Source: DATLXU01 sp035575515
Lineage (GTDB): Bacteria > Acidobacteriota > Blastocatellia > UBA7656
Direction: 5' to 3'
DNA: 57,121 nt
Assembly: GCA_035575515.1 (NCBI GenBank)
Contig: DATLXU010000095.1
Coordinates: 1-57,121, forward strand
The stretch's first letter is position 1, and the number at the start of each line of letters is the position of its first letter. The notes beneath the pieces were generated by a model. The model saw nothing but the letters and a program-made list of their open reading frames with translations, was not told the origin of the DNA and searched no databases. Shown piece by piece: positions 35,748 to 44,708 of this stretch. Position numbers and translations under genes: made by a program.

Positions 35748-37481
35748 TTATTTCGCATTACTCAGGTCGTAGAGATAGACCGACGCGCCCGCGCGCTTAA
35801 ACTTATCGAGACGCACGCCGATGCTGTCGAGATAACTTACGAAGTAATCTTCCTCGGTCATATCGGTTTGGCCCTTCGCGTTGCGAACTTCAGCAAAGAC
35901 AATCCAGACGCGCGGCCTGCCCCGAAGCTGGTCGAGGTCTCTGTTGTAAGATTCGTTTACGCCGCCTTTCCAATCGCCGCGCGCGTCTATTCCCAAAACG
36001 TACCCGTTTGGTGCGAAGCCGTATCTCGGAGCGTAATAGCGGAACGGTTCGCGCTCGCGGTGATAGACGTAAATTAAATCGCCCGTTTGGCGATTGTCTC
36101 GGATGTGGGCGAGAATCGGGCGAACATCCTGTCGCGAGCGCGGGTTGAGCATGTGGCGGGTCGCGCCGCCTACAGGTTGCAAAAGAAGAAAGAACGCTAT
36201 CACCGAGCCAATTGCCGCAGCGTAGAGTTTGCTCATATCAATCACGTACAACACCGCTGCCGCAGCGATGAGAAAAAGCGAAACGGCAATGAAGAACAGC
36301 AATCGCTTCCACGAAAGAGCCAGCGCGCCGACTGAGAGAATCGTGTAGAACAACACCTCGAAGATTACGAAGCCGATGAATACAGAGTAGGGTTTTGCTC
36401 TTTCGATGACGAACTCGATGCCAGCAGCGATGACGATTAGAATCAGCGGAAGCAGAAACAGCAGGAGCCTTCTGCCGAACGGGTACTTGTGCAGGCTCGA
36501 GGCTGCGAGCGTAAAAAGCACAGGCGAAATCAGCATCAGCAGGTGCGTTTTGTTTCTCTTGAGCAAAGCGATGCAGCCGACGATGAAGACGAGTCCTGCG
36601 ACGAAAGGGAAGGGCGAGCCAACGGGGTTCGAGAATATCTTGAAGAATGTCGAAGGATACCACTCAAGGTCCGAAACCGAAGTCGGCGGCAGAGGCATGA
36701 ACGTGCCCTTCTTCATCCACGACGCTTCGAGCGTAAGGTTCGCGCTGAGATTCTTGAGCGAGAGCAGATAAAACGTTGCGAAGCTCGCGACCCACATCGC
36801 CGAGCAAGCTGCGAGCTTCCAGACGCGCGGCCAATCTTTTCGCTTCAATGCGGCGAGCATGAGCGTTGTGCCAACGCCTGCGAGGACGAAAACCGACGGA
36901 TGCGAAAACCACACGACGATGACGCCGACGAACGCGATAAGCAAGACGCGCTTGATCGTCAACTCTTTCGATTTGATGTGGAGTCCAACGAGAACTATCA
37001 ACAGAGTTATTGCAACGTCGCTTGAGTATTGCTTAACCTGCGCGGCGTAATGAACGACCTGGCCCGACGCGGCGAAAAACAACAGCGCGAGCGGAACGGC
37101 CCACTCCGCAAGCACGCGCCGCGCGACCGAGTAGAAGAGAATCAGCGCAGCAATCGAGAATAAAAATGGGAAGAGTCTGAGCGCGTACTCGCTTAAGCCG
37201 AACGCGAGAAGGGCCGCTTTTTCGAGCACCAGGAAACCTGCGGGCGCGGCTTGATTGGCATCGAGCGGCTGAAAGAGTCCCGCGAAGCTTCTATTAATCA
37301 AATTCATCGCGAGCGCGCCTTCATCAACATAGAGCGCGGAGTTTAGCAGGTACTCAGCCGCGCGCAGCGCGACTCCGAACGCGATACAGGCCCATGCCAC
37401 GCGCTTTGATGTGACGAGCGACAGGATTCGCTGCCAAATCGTTTTGATTGGCTGCACAGATGTTGTTGAAACCTGTTGCAA
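35748..37481 (-). CDS. GT39-like multi-pass membrane glycosyltransferase
   Basis: This 577-residue protein has about twelve membrane helices. The first outer loop has YVDEGALAMNLINRSFAGL, with the acidic pair used by PMT-fold transferases, and VVWFSHPSVFVLAGVG is a later helix. The C-terminal 130 residues are soluble (RPILAHIRDNRQTGDLIYVYHREREPFRYYAPRYG). It is the last gene of a run with the toroid-like and GT2 genes (16-base gap). The sugar and acceptor are unknown. Confidence 0.85.
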   Translation of the reverse strand: MQQVSTTSVQPIKTIWQRILSLVTSKRVAWACIAFGVALRAAEYLLNSALYVDEGALAMNLINRSFAGLFQPLDANQAAPAGFLVLEKAALLAFGLSEYALRLFPFLFSIAALILFYSVARRVLAEWAVPLALLFFAASGQVVHYAAQVKQYSSDVAITLLIVLVGLHIKSKELTIKRVLLIAFVGVIVVWFSHPSVFVLAGVGTTLMLAALKRKDWPRVWKLAACSAMWVASFATFYLLSLKNLSANLTLEASWMKKGTFMPLPPTSVSDLEWYPSTFFKIFSNPVGSPFPFVAGLVFIVGCIALLKRNKTHLLMLISPVLFTLAASSLHKYPFGRRLLLFLLPLILIVIAAGIEFVIERAKPYSVFIGFVIFEVLFYTILSVGALALSWKRLLFFIAVSLFLIAAAAVLYVIDMSKLYAAAIGSVIAFFLLLQPVGGATRHMLNPRSRQDVRPILAHIRDNRQTGDLIYVYHREREPFRYYAPRYGFAPNGYVLGIDARGDWKGGVNESYNRDLDQLRGRPRVWIVFAEVRNAKGQTDMTEEDYFVSYLDSIGVRLDKFKRAGASVYLYDLSNAK

Positions 37482-37497
37482 TCTTATTTGATCCTCA

Positions 37498-39165
37498 TCA
37501 GAGCTTACGTTTTAACACCAACGCTTCGCCGGGCGCGAGCTTTCTGATTTCATCAGTCAGGTCGAGCCATCCTTGAAGCTGGCCCATCTGAAATGTCCGG
37601 CTCATCACGACATAAATCGAAGTCTGGTCGCAGCCGATGCCTGCCGAAATAACGTTAGCCCACGACTCCGCGCGAAGCTCGTCGGTCACGATCAACTCCT
37701 CGCCTCCCCATTTCAACGCGCGAGTGAACTCAAACGGCGCGCGGCTCTTTCCCGTGATGAGCATCCTTTGAAGCAGCCATCGAATCAGGTTCGGAAAGAA
37801 TCTTCCGACGGTCAGCATCACCAAACGCAGGGCGATTAATTTCATTGTCGTCATCTGCGACTGCTTTGCCCAGCCGAGCGAGCCGCTAACTCTTATCTCG
37901 TTATCGTCGACCTCAGTTTCATAATCATCAACCAGGTGCGCGACCGCATTTCTGGTTTTACCCGCGATTCGCGCCGGAACATAAATCTCCACCCTGTCGC
38001 CTTTGTTTATTACCTTCGGCTCGGAAGAGATAATCTTTCTCGCGCTCACCCGAAGCGAGAGATGCGTGTCGGATGCTGTGAGCTTTTCATTGCGAAACAG
38101 TTTGAACACGCCGCCCTTGTTTAGCGCAACGTACAGTTCAGCCGCGCCGCGACGATCAATCAGTAGGCCTGCTTCTTTCAACTCGACGCGGCCCCGCGCG
38201 CGAGGCGCGAGCGCTGGCCGCTGTTCGACATAATCGCGCCACGCAAGCAGGTAATTCCACGCGTGATGGCCGATGATGTGATCGTCGCTGTAACAAGGCG
38301 CAAGCCCATTGCGAACACCCATTAAAAACCTATCGTTAACCGTGAGAGCTTCGGGCATCCAGCGGCCAGCAAGCTCGAACCCGTGCGGAAAATAATTGTA
38401 CGTGTTGCGACTGCCATACTCGCCTCCATAAGACCCATCCGGGTGAATGAACTCTGAGGCGACGCGCACAGCTCGCTCAATCGCGTCTTTCAACTTCGCG
38501 GTCGGATTCAACTCATAAAGCCGGGTGAGACACCAGAGCGTCAACGTGTGATAACCGGGATCGCAGCCTTCGTACTCTTGAAACCACCCCTCGTCGCTTT
38601 GCCACGCAAGCACGCGCTCGATTCGTTGCTCTTTCGCTTCGTCCCATTCTTTAGTCTTTAATAGTCGGGAGAGCAATTCCAGACAGAGCGCGATGAGCGC
38701 CTGATGATTGCTGAGCCGCCCGCTCTCATGATGGTGCGCGAGCCAGTCAGCGCGTCTCATGAAGAAACCGATTGCAACCGGATTATTCAATCCGAGAAGC
38801 GAGTAGCTTTCGATGCACGCAAATAGCGAAAACGCAGCCGCGCCGCCCGCTCGCTCGTTAGGGAAATAATCGTCGCACGAGCCGTCGCGGTGCGCGCTGC
38901 GAGCCGCGTACAGAATCGCAGCTTCAACCCAGTCTTTGATGACAGCTTGTTGATAAAAGGGATTGTTCGGGATGTCGAGCTTGTATGCGAGCGCGAGCGG
39001 CAGCGCCAGCTCCTGAGCCATGCCGGATGGAAAATCAATGATTCGATAATGCCAGAAATTTCTATCGAAGCAGCCGTAGGTCGGGCTGTGCGGATTGCGG
39101 TCGAGCAGCGTGAGAATCTTTGGAATCTGCTCGAGCGCGGCGCGGGCAAAAAGCTCTCTACTCAT
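37498..39165 (-). CDS. Large all-helical (alpha/alpha toroid-like) protein of unknown function in the glycan cluster
   Basis: This 555-residue protein has no recognised catalytic motif. The first 330 residues show repeated helices and aromatic patches (FWHYRIIDFPSGM, WFQEYEGCDPGYHTLTLWCLTRLYEL, HPDGSYGGEYGSRNTYNYFPHGFELAG, DDHIIGHHAWNYLLAWRDY), which suggest an (alpha/alpha) toroid. The last 220 are beta-rich. This layout resembles heparinase/polysaccharide-lyase or glycoside-hydrolase partners, but that is a guess. It overlaps the preceding GT2 gene by one base (TGATG) and precedes a GT39 gene by 16 bases, so it acts with glycan synthesis. Confidence 0.7.
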   Translation of the reverse strand: MSRELFARAALEQIPKILTLLDRNPHSPTYGCFDRNFWHYRIIDFPSGMAQELALPLALAYKLDIPNNPFYQQAVIKDWVEAAILYAARSAHRDGSCDDYFPNERAGGAAAFSLFACIESYSLLGLNNPVAIGFFMRRADWLAHHHESGRLSNHQALIALCLELLSRLLKTKEWDEAKEQRIERVLAWQSDEGWFQEYEGCDPGYHTLTLWCLTRLYELNPTAKLKDAIERAVRVASEFIHPDGSYGGEYGSRNTYNYFPHGFELAGRWMPEALTVNDRFLMGVRNGLAPCYSDDHIIGHHAWNYLLAWRDYVEQRPALAPRARGRVELKEAGLLIDRRGAAELYVALNKGGVFKLFRNEKLTASDTHLSLRVSARKIISSEPKVINKGDRVEIYVPARIAGKTRNAVAHLVDDYETEVDDNEIRVSGSLGWAKQSQMTTMKLIALRLVMLTVGRFFPNLIRWLLQRMLITGKSRAPFEFTRALKWGGEELIVTDELRAESWANVISAGIGCDQTSIYVVMSRTFQMGQLQGWLDLTDEIRKLAPGEALVLKRKL

Positions 39166-40178
39166 CAGCGAGCGTTTCCTGATTTCTTCTTTTCCGAAAG
39201 ATCGAGGCTCGAATACGCGGCTGAAAACTCTTTCTCTGAATCAAACTCCGCGCGGCGCACTCTCAGTTGAATCTCTTCGAGCATCTTGCGATTGACCGCG
39301 AGCAAATCCGCGACGAGTCCGAATATCCACAACTGCACGCCGATAAGCATCAACAGCGACGCAAGTATCAAGCTCGGAACGTGCGTGCGCGGAGTCCCGC
39401 TCGCGTACAACACAAGCCATCGCACGCCCAGCAGGAACCCAATCGCAAACGGAATGCTGCCCAAGATCATGAAGAACCTGAGCGGCTTGTACGTCATGAA
39501 GATTCTCAGGATCGTAAACAGCGAGCGTTGCAGGTAAGACCGCGTGCCTTTGATTAATCGCGAAGGCCGCAAGTCAGGATTCGTTCTCACGGGAACCGAT
39601 CTAACGACCAGCCCGTTCTGCCCGGCTTGAATGATCGTCTCAAGCGTGTAGGTATATTCGTTGAAGACATTGAGCCGCATCGCCGCGTCGCGGCTTATAG
39701 CGCGAAAGCCGCTCGGCGCGTCCTCTACAGTCGTGCTCGAAGCCATGCGCACGACGCGGCTGCCTAGTTTTTGCAGCAGTTTTTTCGTCGGCGAAAAATG
39801 CTCGATCTCGCTTATTGGCCGCGCGCCGATGACTATGTCGGCGGTACGTTCGAGAATCGGTGTGACGAGTCGCGGGATGTCGTCGGCGCAGTATTGATTA
39901 TCTGCGTCGGTGTTTACGATGATGTCTGCGCCCGCGCGCAGGCTCGCTTCGATTCCGGCCATGAAGGCTTTCGCGAGTCCCTGATTGTGAGAGAAGCTGA
40001 CTATGTGATCAACGCCATGCTCGCGCGCGATTTCGACCGTTCTATCTGTGCTGCCGTCGTTAATGACAAGCCATTCGACAGAGTCAACGCCCGCGACTTC
40101 GCGCGGAAGCGCCGCGAGCGTCACGCCTAGCGACGATTCTTCGTTGTAGCAGGGAATTTGAATTATCAGCTTCGTCAT
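39165..40178 (-). CDS. GT2 family glycosyltransferase, polyprenyl-phosphate sugar synthase-like
   Basis: This 337-residue protein starts at an ATG with AAGGCGG upstream; an earlier TTG is rejected. The GT-A domain has IIQIPCYNEESSLGVTL, VINDGSTDRTVEI, NQGLAKAFMAGIE and the metal motif NTDADNQY. Two membrane helices at the C-terminus (FFMILGSIPFAIGFLLGVRWLV and ILASLLMLIGVQLWIFGLVADLLAV) match DPM1/GtrB-like enzymes. It is the first gene of the three-gene run with the toroid-like and GT39 genes. Confidence 0.9.
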   Translation of the reverse strand: MTKLIIQIPCYNEESSLGVTLAALPREVAGVDSVEWLVINDGSTDRTVEIAREHGVDHIVSFSHNQGLAKAFMAGIEASLRAGADIIVNTDADNQYCADDIPRLVTPILERTADIVIGARPISEIEHFSPTKKLLQKLGSRVVRMASSTTVEDAPSGFRAISRDAAMRLNVFNEYTYTLETIIQAGQNGLVVRSVPVRTNPDLRPSRLIKGTRSYLQRSLFTILRIFMTYKPLRFFMILGSIPFAIGFLLGVRWLVLYASGTPRTHVPSLILASLLMLIGVQLWIFGLVADLLAVNRKMLEEIQLRVRRAEFDSEKEFSAAYSSLDLSEKKKSGNAR

Positions 40179-40253
40179 CAGCCGCCTTTCGGTCAAAGCA
40201 ATAGCAAATCATCTGCAATTGCATTGTGTCAATCACATCTCGGATTGATAGAG

Positions 40254-40322
40254 CCGCCAAGACAAGAAATGAGGTTTCTCTTGTCTTGCTATAATGTCTT
40301 GGCGCGCTTGGCGTCTTGGCGG
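40254..40322. repeat. Nested hairpin element G (CTTGGCG family)
   Basis: CCGCCAAGAC (40254-40263) pairs with GTCTTGGCGG (40313-40322), and the inner AAGACAAG pairs with CTTGTCTT. The right arm is made of CTTGGCG-type 7-mers. The element lies in the divergent region between the GT2 and DUF983 genes, where promoters would also be expected. Confidence 0.85.
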
Positions 40323-40373
40323 TTAGTTCAGTTATCATAATGGCCAGTGGATATTCTCAGAGCGAAACGAATA

Positions 40374-40736
40374 ATGATACGCGGGTTGAAGCTGCGCTGT
40401 CCCGCGTGCGGCGAGGCTGCGCTTTACCGCGCGCCGTTCAAGATGCGAAGCCAGTGCTCGTTTTGCGAATTCACTTTTCAACGCGAGCAAGGGTATTTCG
40501 TCGGCGCAATCTATGTCAACGTGATATTGACCGAATCATTGATCTTCTTCGTTTATCTTATGAGCTTGCTGTTGTTGCCTGCATCCGACCAGACGATTTA
40601 CCTGGTACTGTTTGCGATGGCGCTTGTGCTTCCGATTCTGTTTTATCATCACGCGCGCAGCCTCTGGCTCGCCTTCGATTACATGGTTGACCCGCCCGAA
40701 ATATCGCGCAAAGCAAGCCTGTTGTGGCCCGATTAA
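40374..40736 (+). CDS. DUF983 family zinc-ribbon membrane protein
   Basis: A 120-residue protein with an N-terminal zinc ribbon (CPACGEAALYRAPFKMRSQCSFC) and two membrane helices (SLIFFVYLMSLLLLPA and IYLVLFAMALVLPILFYHHA), ending DPPEISRKASLLWPD. This order is that of DUF983. The ATG at 40374 is used because it places the ribbon at the start; upstream GTG at 40347 is weaker. The function of the family is unknown. Confidence 0.85.
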   Translation: MIRGLKLRCPACGEAALYRAPFKMRSQCSFCEFTFQREQGYFVGAIYVNVILTESLIFFVYLMSLLLLPASDQTIYLVLFAMALVLPILFYHHARSLWLAFDYMVDPPEISRKASLLWPD

Positions 40737-40921
40737 TCGCGCGAGCGCGCAGCTTTTCCCGCTTTACTACGCGCACCGGATTAAACTATAATCGCGTTCT
40801 CCACAGGCCCAAAGTCAAGGGGATTTCGCAGGTAGTTCTGTTCCGCCCCATCAATTGCGCTGGGTGCGTGTGTGCTTGCCCACCCCCTTGGGCAAATATC
40901 ATCGAACTGAGTGAGGTTATC

Positions 40922-43744
40922 ATGAAGTCTAGTCCTGTTCCCGCTCGCCACAGTGCGCGGCGGTATTTTTCACCAAGTCATATTCTTGCTCTTGCGACCC
41001 TGCTCGCGCTTGCAGCATCGAGCCTCGCGTTGCCCGGCTTCGCATCGGCTGCGCGCCGCGCAAGTGGTCAATCAACAGTTTCGCCCGCTGCGGCTGACAC
41101 CTGCGCGGCAGCGACTGTGATTAACCCTGCTGCGCTTCCGTTTCTCGAAGACGCGACGACTGAAGGCGCTTCGAACGACATTGATCCCGGAATCGGCGGC
41201 TGCACTCAAGCGCCCGGTCCCGATGTGGTCTATTCGTTCACGCCAACGGCTACCGACACATACACAATCGGCGCGACTCCGATGAGCGAGTCGTTCGATC
41301 TTTCGCTTTACATCGTCACCGATTGCGCGAACCCTGCGGGCAGTTGCGTCGCAGCGGCCAATATTCGCGGCGCGGGCAAGGGCGAAAGTCTCGCGCCGAC
41401 GCTGAACGCTGGCACAAGGTACTTCATCGTCGTCGACAGCGTGCAGCCAACAGGGACAGGACCGTTTCACTTCGCGCTTCGCAGAGGCCGCCCTGCGAAC
41501 GACAGTTGTGCGGCGCCAGTCACTATTGAGCCGAGCCGTCTTCCATTCAGCGCCATCGGCACGACCTTCGGCGCGACCAGCGACTCGAATCCGGGCGCGC
41601 CATGCCTTCGCACAAACCTGTCGGGCAGCGGTCCCGACGTTGTTTATCAATTCACACCGGCTGATTCGCAGGTCTATCAGGTGACGATCACGCCGATTGG
41701 CAGCTACGACGCTTCGGTTTATATCGTCACGAACTGCGCGACCGGCGCCGACTGCACGGGCGCGGACGTTGGCGGCAACGGCGCGGCTGAGATCGTCCGC
41801 CGCAACCTCACGGCAGGCACGACGTATTTCATAGTCGTTGACGGATTCAGCGGTGACGCGGGCGATTTCCGCATATTCCTTGAGCCTTCGATTCCGCTCG
41901 CGCCGCCCGCGCCTTCGGACCTGACCGCGACGGCAGTCTCTTCAACCGAGATTGATCTTGCGTGGCATGACAATTCGAGCAACGAGCTTGGCTTCCGCAT
42001 TGAGCGCAGCCTCGACGGGCAAAACTTCACTCAGATTGCCGAGCTTGGCCCGAACACAACTGGCTTCAACGACACGGGCCTTACGCCTGCGACGACATAT
42101 TTCTATCGCGTCTTCGCCTTCAACAACTTCGGCCAGTCCGACCCGTCAAATATCGCAGCAGACACGACGCAGGCTCCGCCGCCGCCTCAATTCCCTGTCA
42201 TCAATGTCACGCCGACCTTGATTGATTTCGGCACGGTGCGCGCTTCGCAATCGCTCACGCGGACGATCACTATCTCGAACACGGGCGCGGCCAACCTCGT
42301 CATCACTGACATAAGCAACCCGCCCGCGCCATTTTCAATTGTGGATAAGCCCGCGCTGCCGCTCACCGTAGCGCCCGCTCAGAGCATAGAGCTTACGGTG
42401 AGATTCGCGCCGACATCAGCGCAGCAATTCACCGGCTCGTTCACAATTCAAAGCAACGCGCCGCAATCGCCAAGCGTGACGGTTGATTTAAGAGGTGTTG
42501 GCATAGGCGTTCCCGTTCCGAATATCGAAATCACGCCATCGTTCGGCAATTTCCCAAGCGGCTCGTCGGTCACGCCGATTGAGATAAAAAACACGGGCGA
42601 CGCGGATTTGATCGTGTCGAGCATAATACAGCCAGCCTCGCCGTTTTTCCTAGGCGGCTTGCCCAATTTCCCCGTGACTTTGAAGCCGGGCGAGAGCTTT
42701 ACAATGACGCTAAGTTTTTCGCCAGCCGCGCCCGGAGTTTTCGTGAGCCAGATGATCGTCGTCAACAACGATCCCGACACAGTGCTGTTCGCCATCCCGC
42801 TTCGCGGCACGAGCACGCCGCAGAGCGAGATTCTCAAGCTCCGCGTGCCGACTTCTTTCACGGCTGTGATTGGCCAATCGAACACGATCACCGTCATCGC
42901 GTTCAACGGGACGAACAGCGACATACACCTGACTGCAAGCTCGATTGCGGGCGGCGCGTTTACCGACAGAGGCAATGGTCGCGGCGACCTTGTCTTCACG
43001 CCGACGGGAACAACGCGCAGCACCATGCAGGTCACATTCACCGCTACCGATTCTGCTAATAGAACAAAATCGCTCGTTGCCGCGATAACGATTGTTCCTG
43101 CGACTGACATTTTCCGCGTGCAGGTAAGCTGGACGGCTCCGCAGACCGCGCCGGGCGCGCCCACGAATGCGCTGGCAGTGAATCGCAGCTTCCAGCAATT
43201 GCGTTTACCGGATGGATATGTTGAAGCGGCGAGCTTCGAGCCTGCGGATGCGGCAGGACTGATCGGTTACGCGGTTTATCGCTCGGCCACGCCGGGCGCA
43301 GCTACATCGCTAGGCAATATCGTCGGTGTGGTTCCGGCGACCGCGACTTCGTTCAACGATCTGATTCCGACGCCGGGAGGGACTTCGTTCGTGATGCCGC
43401 CTGCGTTCTACACCGTGACGGCGCTTTATGCGACGGGCAGCGAGAGCAATGCCTCGAACGAGACTTCGACCGAGCCTCGACTCGCAAATCTGCAATTCAA
43501 GAAGAAGCGGTTGAGGTTCGACGCAGCGAACTCGAACGTCGAAGTCGGCGCTGTGCTCGTCGTTGACGGCGCGCAGACCTTCACGCTTGAGCGCAACGGC
43601 AACTTCATCGAAGTCGGCAAGGATGCCCGAAGCGCACCCGGAAACCTGCGCGTGCGAGATATCTTCACGAGCGGGTCATCGCACACGGTTCAGGTGCGCA
43701 ACCCGCACGGGCCGAACTCGCGACCCTTAACCTTCACTCGATAA
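40922..43744 (+). CDS. Large secreted protein with pre-peptidase-like, fibronectin III and choice-of-anchor D-type domains
   Basis: This 940-residue protein has GAGG 5 bases before the ATG at 40922 and a long signal region (SHILALATLLALAASSLALPG). Two bacterial pre-peptidase C-like domains follow (GPDVVYSFTPTATDTYTI and GPDVVYQFTPADSQVYQVTI), each with paired Cys. A fibronectin III domain (LAPPAPSDLTATAVSSTEIDLAWHDNSSNELGF) leads to two immunoglobulin-like choice-of-anchor D repeats (VINVTPTLIDFGTVRASQSLTRTITISNTGAANL and a second copy). Further Ig-like domains and another fibronectin-like domain end the protein. No catalytic domain is seen; it is probably an extracellular or surface matrix protein. 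Confidence 0.85.
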   Translation: MKSSPVPARHSARRYFSPSHILALATLLALAASSLALPGFASAARRASGQSTVSPAAADTCAAATVINPAALPFLEDATTEGASNDIDPGIGGCTQAPGPDVVYSFTPTATDTYTIGATPMSESFDLSLYIVTDCANPAGSCVAAANIRGAGKGESLAPTLNAGTRYFIVVDSVQPTGTGPFHFALRRGRPANDSCAAPVTIEPSRLPFSAIGTTFGATSDSNPGAPCLRTNLSGSGPDVVYQFTPADSQVYQVTITPIGSYDASVYIVTNCATGADCTGADVGGNGAAEIVRRNLTAGTTYFIVVDGFSGDAGDFRIFLEPSIPLAPPAPSDLTATAVSSTEIDLAWHDNSSNELGFRIERSLDGQNFTQIAELGPNTTGFNDTGLTPATTYFYRVFAFNNFGQSDPSNIAADTTQAPPPPQFPVINVTPTLIDFGTVRASQSLTRTITISNTGAANLVITDISNPPAPFSIVDKPALPLTVAPAQSIELTVRFAPTSAQQFTGSFTIQSNAPQSPSVTVDLRGVGIGVPVPNIEITPSFGNFPSGSSVTPIEIKNTGDADLIVSSIIQPASPFFLGGLPNFPVTLKPGESFTMTLSFSPAAPGVFVSQMIVVNNDPDTVLFAIPLRGTSTPQSEILKLRVPTSFTAVIGQSNTITVIAFNGTNSDIHLTASSIAGGAFTDRGNGRGDLVFTPTGTTRSTMQVTFTATDSANRTKSLVAAITIVPATDIFRVQVSWTAPQTAPGAPTNALAVNRSFQQLRLPDGYVEAASFEPADAAGLIGYAVYRSATPGAATSLGNIVGVVPATATSFNDLIPTPGGTSFVMPPAFYTVTALYATGSESNASNETSTEPRLANLQFKKKRLRFDAANSNVEVGAVLVVDGAQTFTLERNGNFIEVGKDARSAPGNLRVRDIFTSGSSHTVQVRNPHGPNSRPLTFTR

Positions 43745-43748
43745 ATGA

Positions 43749-43789
43749 AAAGGGCGCGCGGCTTTGAATGATTTTGCCGCGCGCCCTTT
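43749..43789. terminator. Bidirectional Rho-independent-type terminator
   Basis: AAAGGGCGCGCGGC (43749-43762) and GCCGCGCGCCCTTT (43776-43789) form a 14-base perfect stem with a 13-base loop. The right arm ends in TTT followed by CTTC and the left arm starts with AAAA, so it works for both the large secreted protein and the convergent coaX gene. Confidence 0.9.
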
Positions 43790-43825
43790 CTTCAAACCGA
43801 TATTCAAACCGTAACCGAGCCTGAT

Positions 43826-44605
43826 TCAACTTTGCGTATGGCCCGTTCGATTGCGCTCGTAGATTATTCTGAGACCTTCAAGCGTCAGATCAGCGTCAGC
43901 CTTTTCGATCAACCGCGAGCCGCGACTGATTAGCGGAGCAAGCCCGCCCGTCGCAACGACGTGTGTGCCCGCGCCCATCTCTTCGATCATCTTTTCGAGC
44001 ACGCCGTCAACCACGCCAATGTTGCCATAGTAAAGTCCCGATTGAATGCTCGCGGTCGTGTTCGTTCCGATGACTTTTTCAGGCCGTCGAATCTCAGTCT
44101 TGTGCAATCGCGCCGCACGTTGAAACAGCGCATCGGCGGAAATCTGTATACCCGGAAAAATTATTCCGCCGAGATACTCGCCCGCTTGCGAGATTGCATC
44201 GAATGTCGTCGCCGTGCCGAAATCAACGACGATGCACGGGCCGCCGTATTTTTCAAACGCAGCGACTGCGTTCACAATGCGGTCAGCGCCGACCTCCGAC
44301 GGGTCGTCGTAAAGAACAGGCATGCCTGAGTTTTTCGCTGTGACGAAAAGCGGCTCGACGTGGAAATAGACCTGAGCCATCTTGTGGAGCGTGAAATCGA
44401 GCGGCGGGACTACGGACGAGATTGCAATCTCGGTGACCTGCGCAGACTCGAGACCTGCAAGAAGCAGCAGAGTTCGGCACATGACGCCGTACTCATCTAC
44501 TGTGCGATGGCGCTCGCTCGTAAGTCGCCAGCTATGCCGAAGCTCGGCGCCCTCATAAACGCCGAGCGTCGTGTTCGTGTTGCCTACGTCGAGAACTAAA
44601 AGCAT
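43826..44605 (-). CDS. coaX: Type III pantothenate kinase
   Basis: A 259-residue ASKHA-fold enzyme phosphorylating pantothenate as the first step to coenzyme A. Motifs are LLVLDVGNTNTTLGVY at the N-terminus, ISSVVPPL, the PSEVGADRIVNAVAAF motif with DFGTATTFD, and ATGGLAPLI for ATP binding. The ATG at 44605 has no Shine-Dalgarno site; heptamer array H begins immediately upstream of it. It is the last gene in the run valS-nadC-(LeuA-like)-birA-coaX. BirA and CoaX are often neighbours in bacteria. Confidence 0.95.
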   Translation of the reverse strand: MLLVLDVGNTNTTLGVYEGAELRHSWRLTSERHRTVDEYGVMCRTLLLLAGLESAQVTEIAISSVVPPLDFTLHKMAQVYFHVEPLFVTAKNSGMPVLYDDPSEVGADRIVNAVAAFEKYGGPCIVVDFGTATTFDAISQAGEYLGGIIFPGIQISADALFQRAARLHKTEIRRPEKVIGTNTTASIQSGLYYGNIGVVDGVLEKMIEEMGAGTHVVATGGLAPLISRGSRLIEKADADLTLEGLRIIYERNRTGHTQS

Positions 44606-44708
44606 AGTCCGAAGTCCTGAGTCCGAAGTCCGAAGTCAAAAGTCCTTTGGTCAGGAGGCTGATGATGTTCGATCAATCTCCGACTTCGGACTCGGGACTT
44701 CGAACTTC
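44606..44708. repeat. Heptamer inverted-repeat element H at the birA/coaX junction
   Basis: Left array 44606-44647 is six exact-phase units (AGTCCGA, AGTCCTG, AGTCCGA, AGTCCGA, AGTCAAA, AGTCCTT). The right array 44681-44708 has four units (CGACTTC, GGACTCG, GGACTTC, GAACTTC), its inverse. The loop contains the birA stop codon, and the left array abuts the coaX ATG. Confidence 0.92.
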
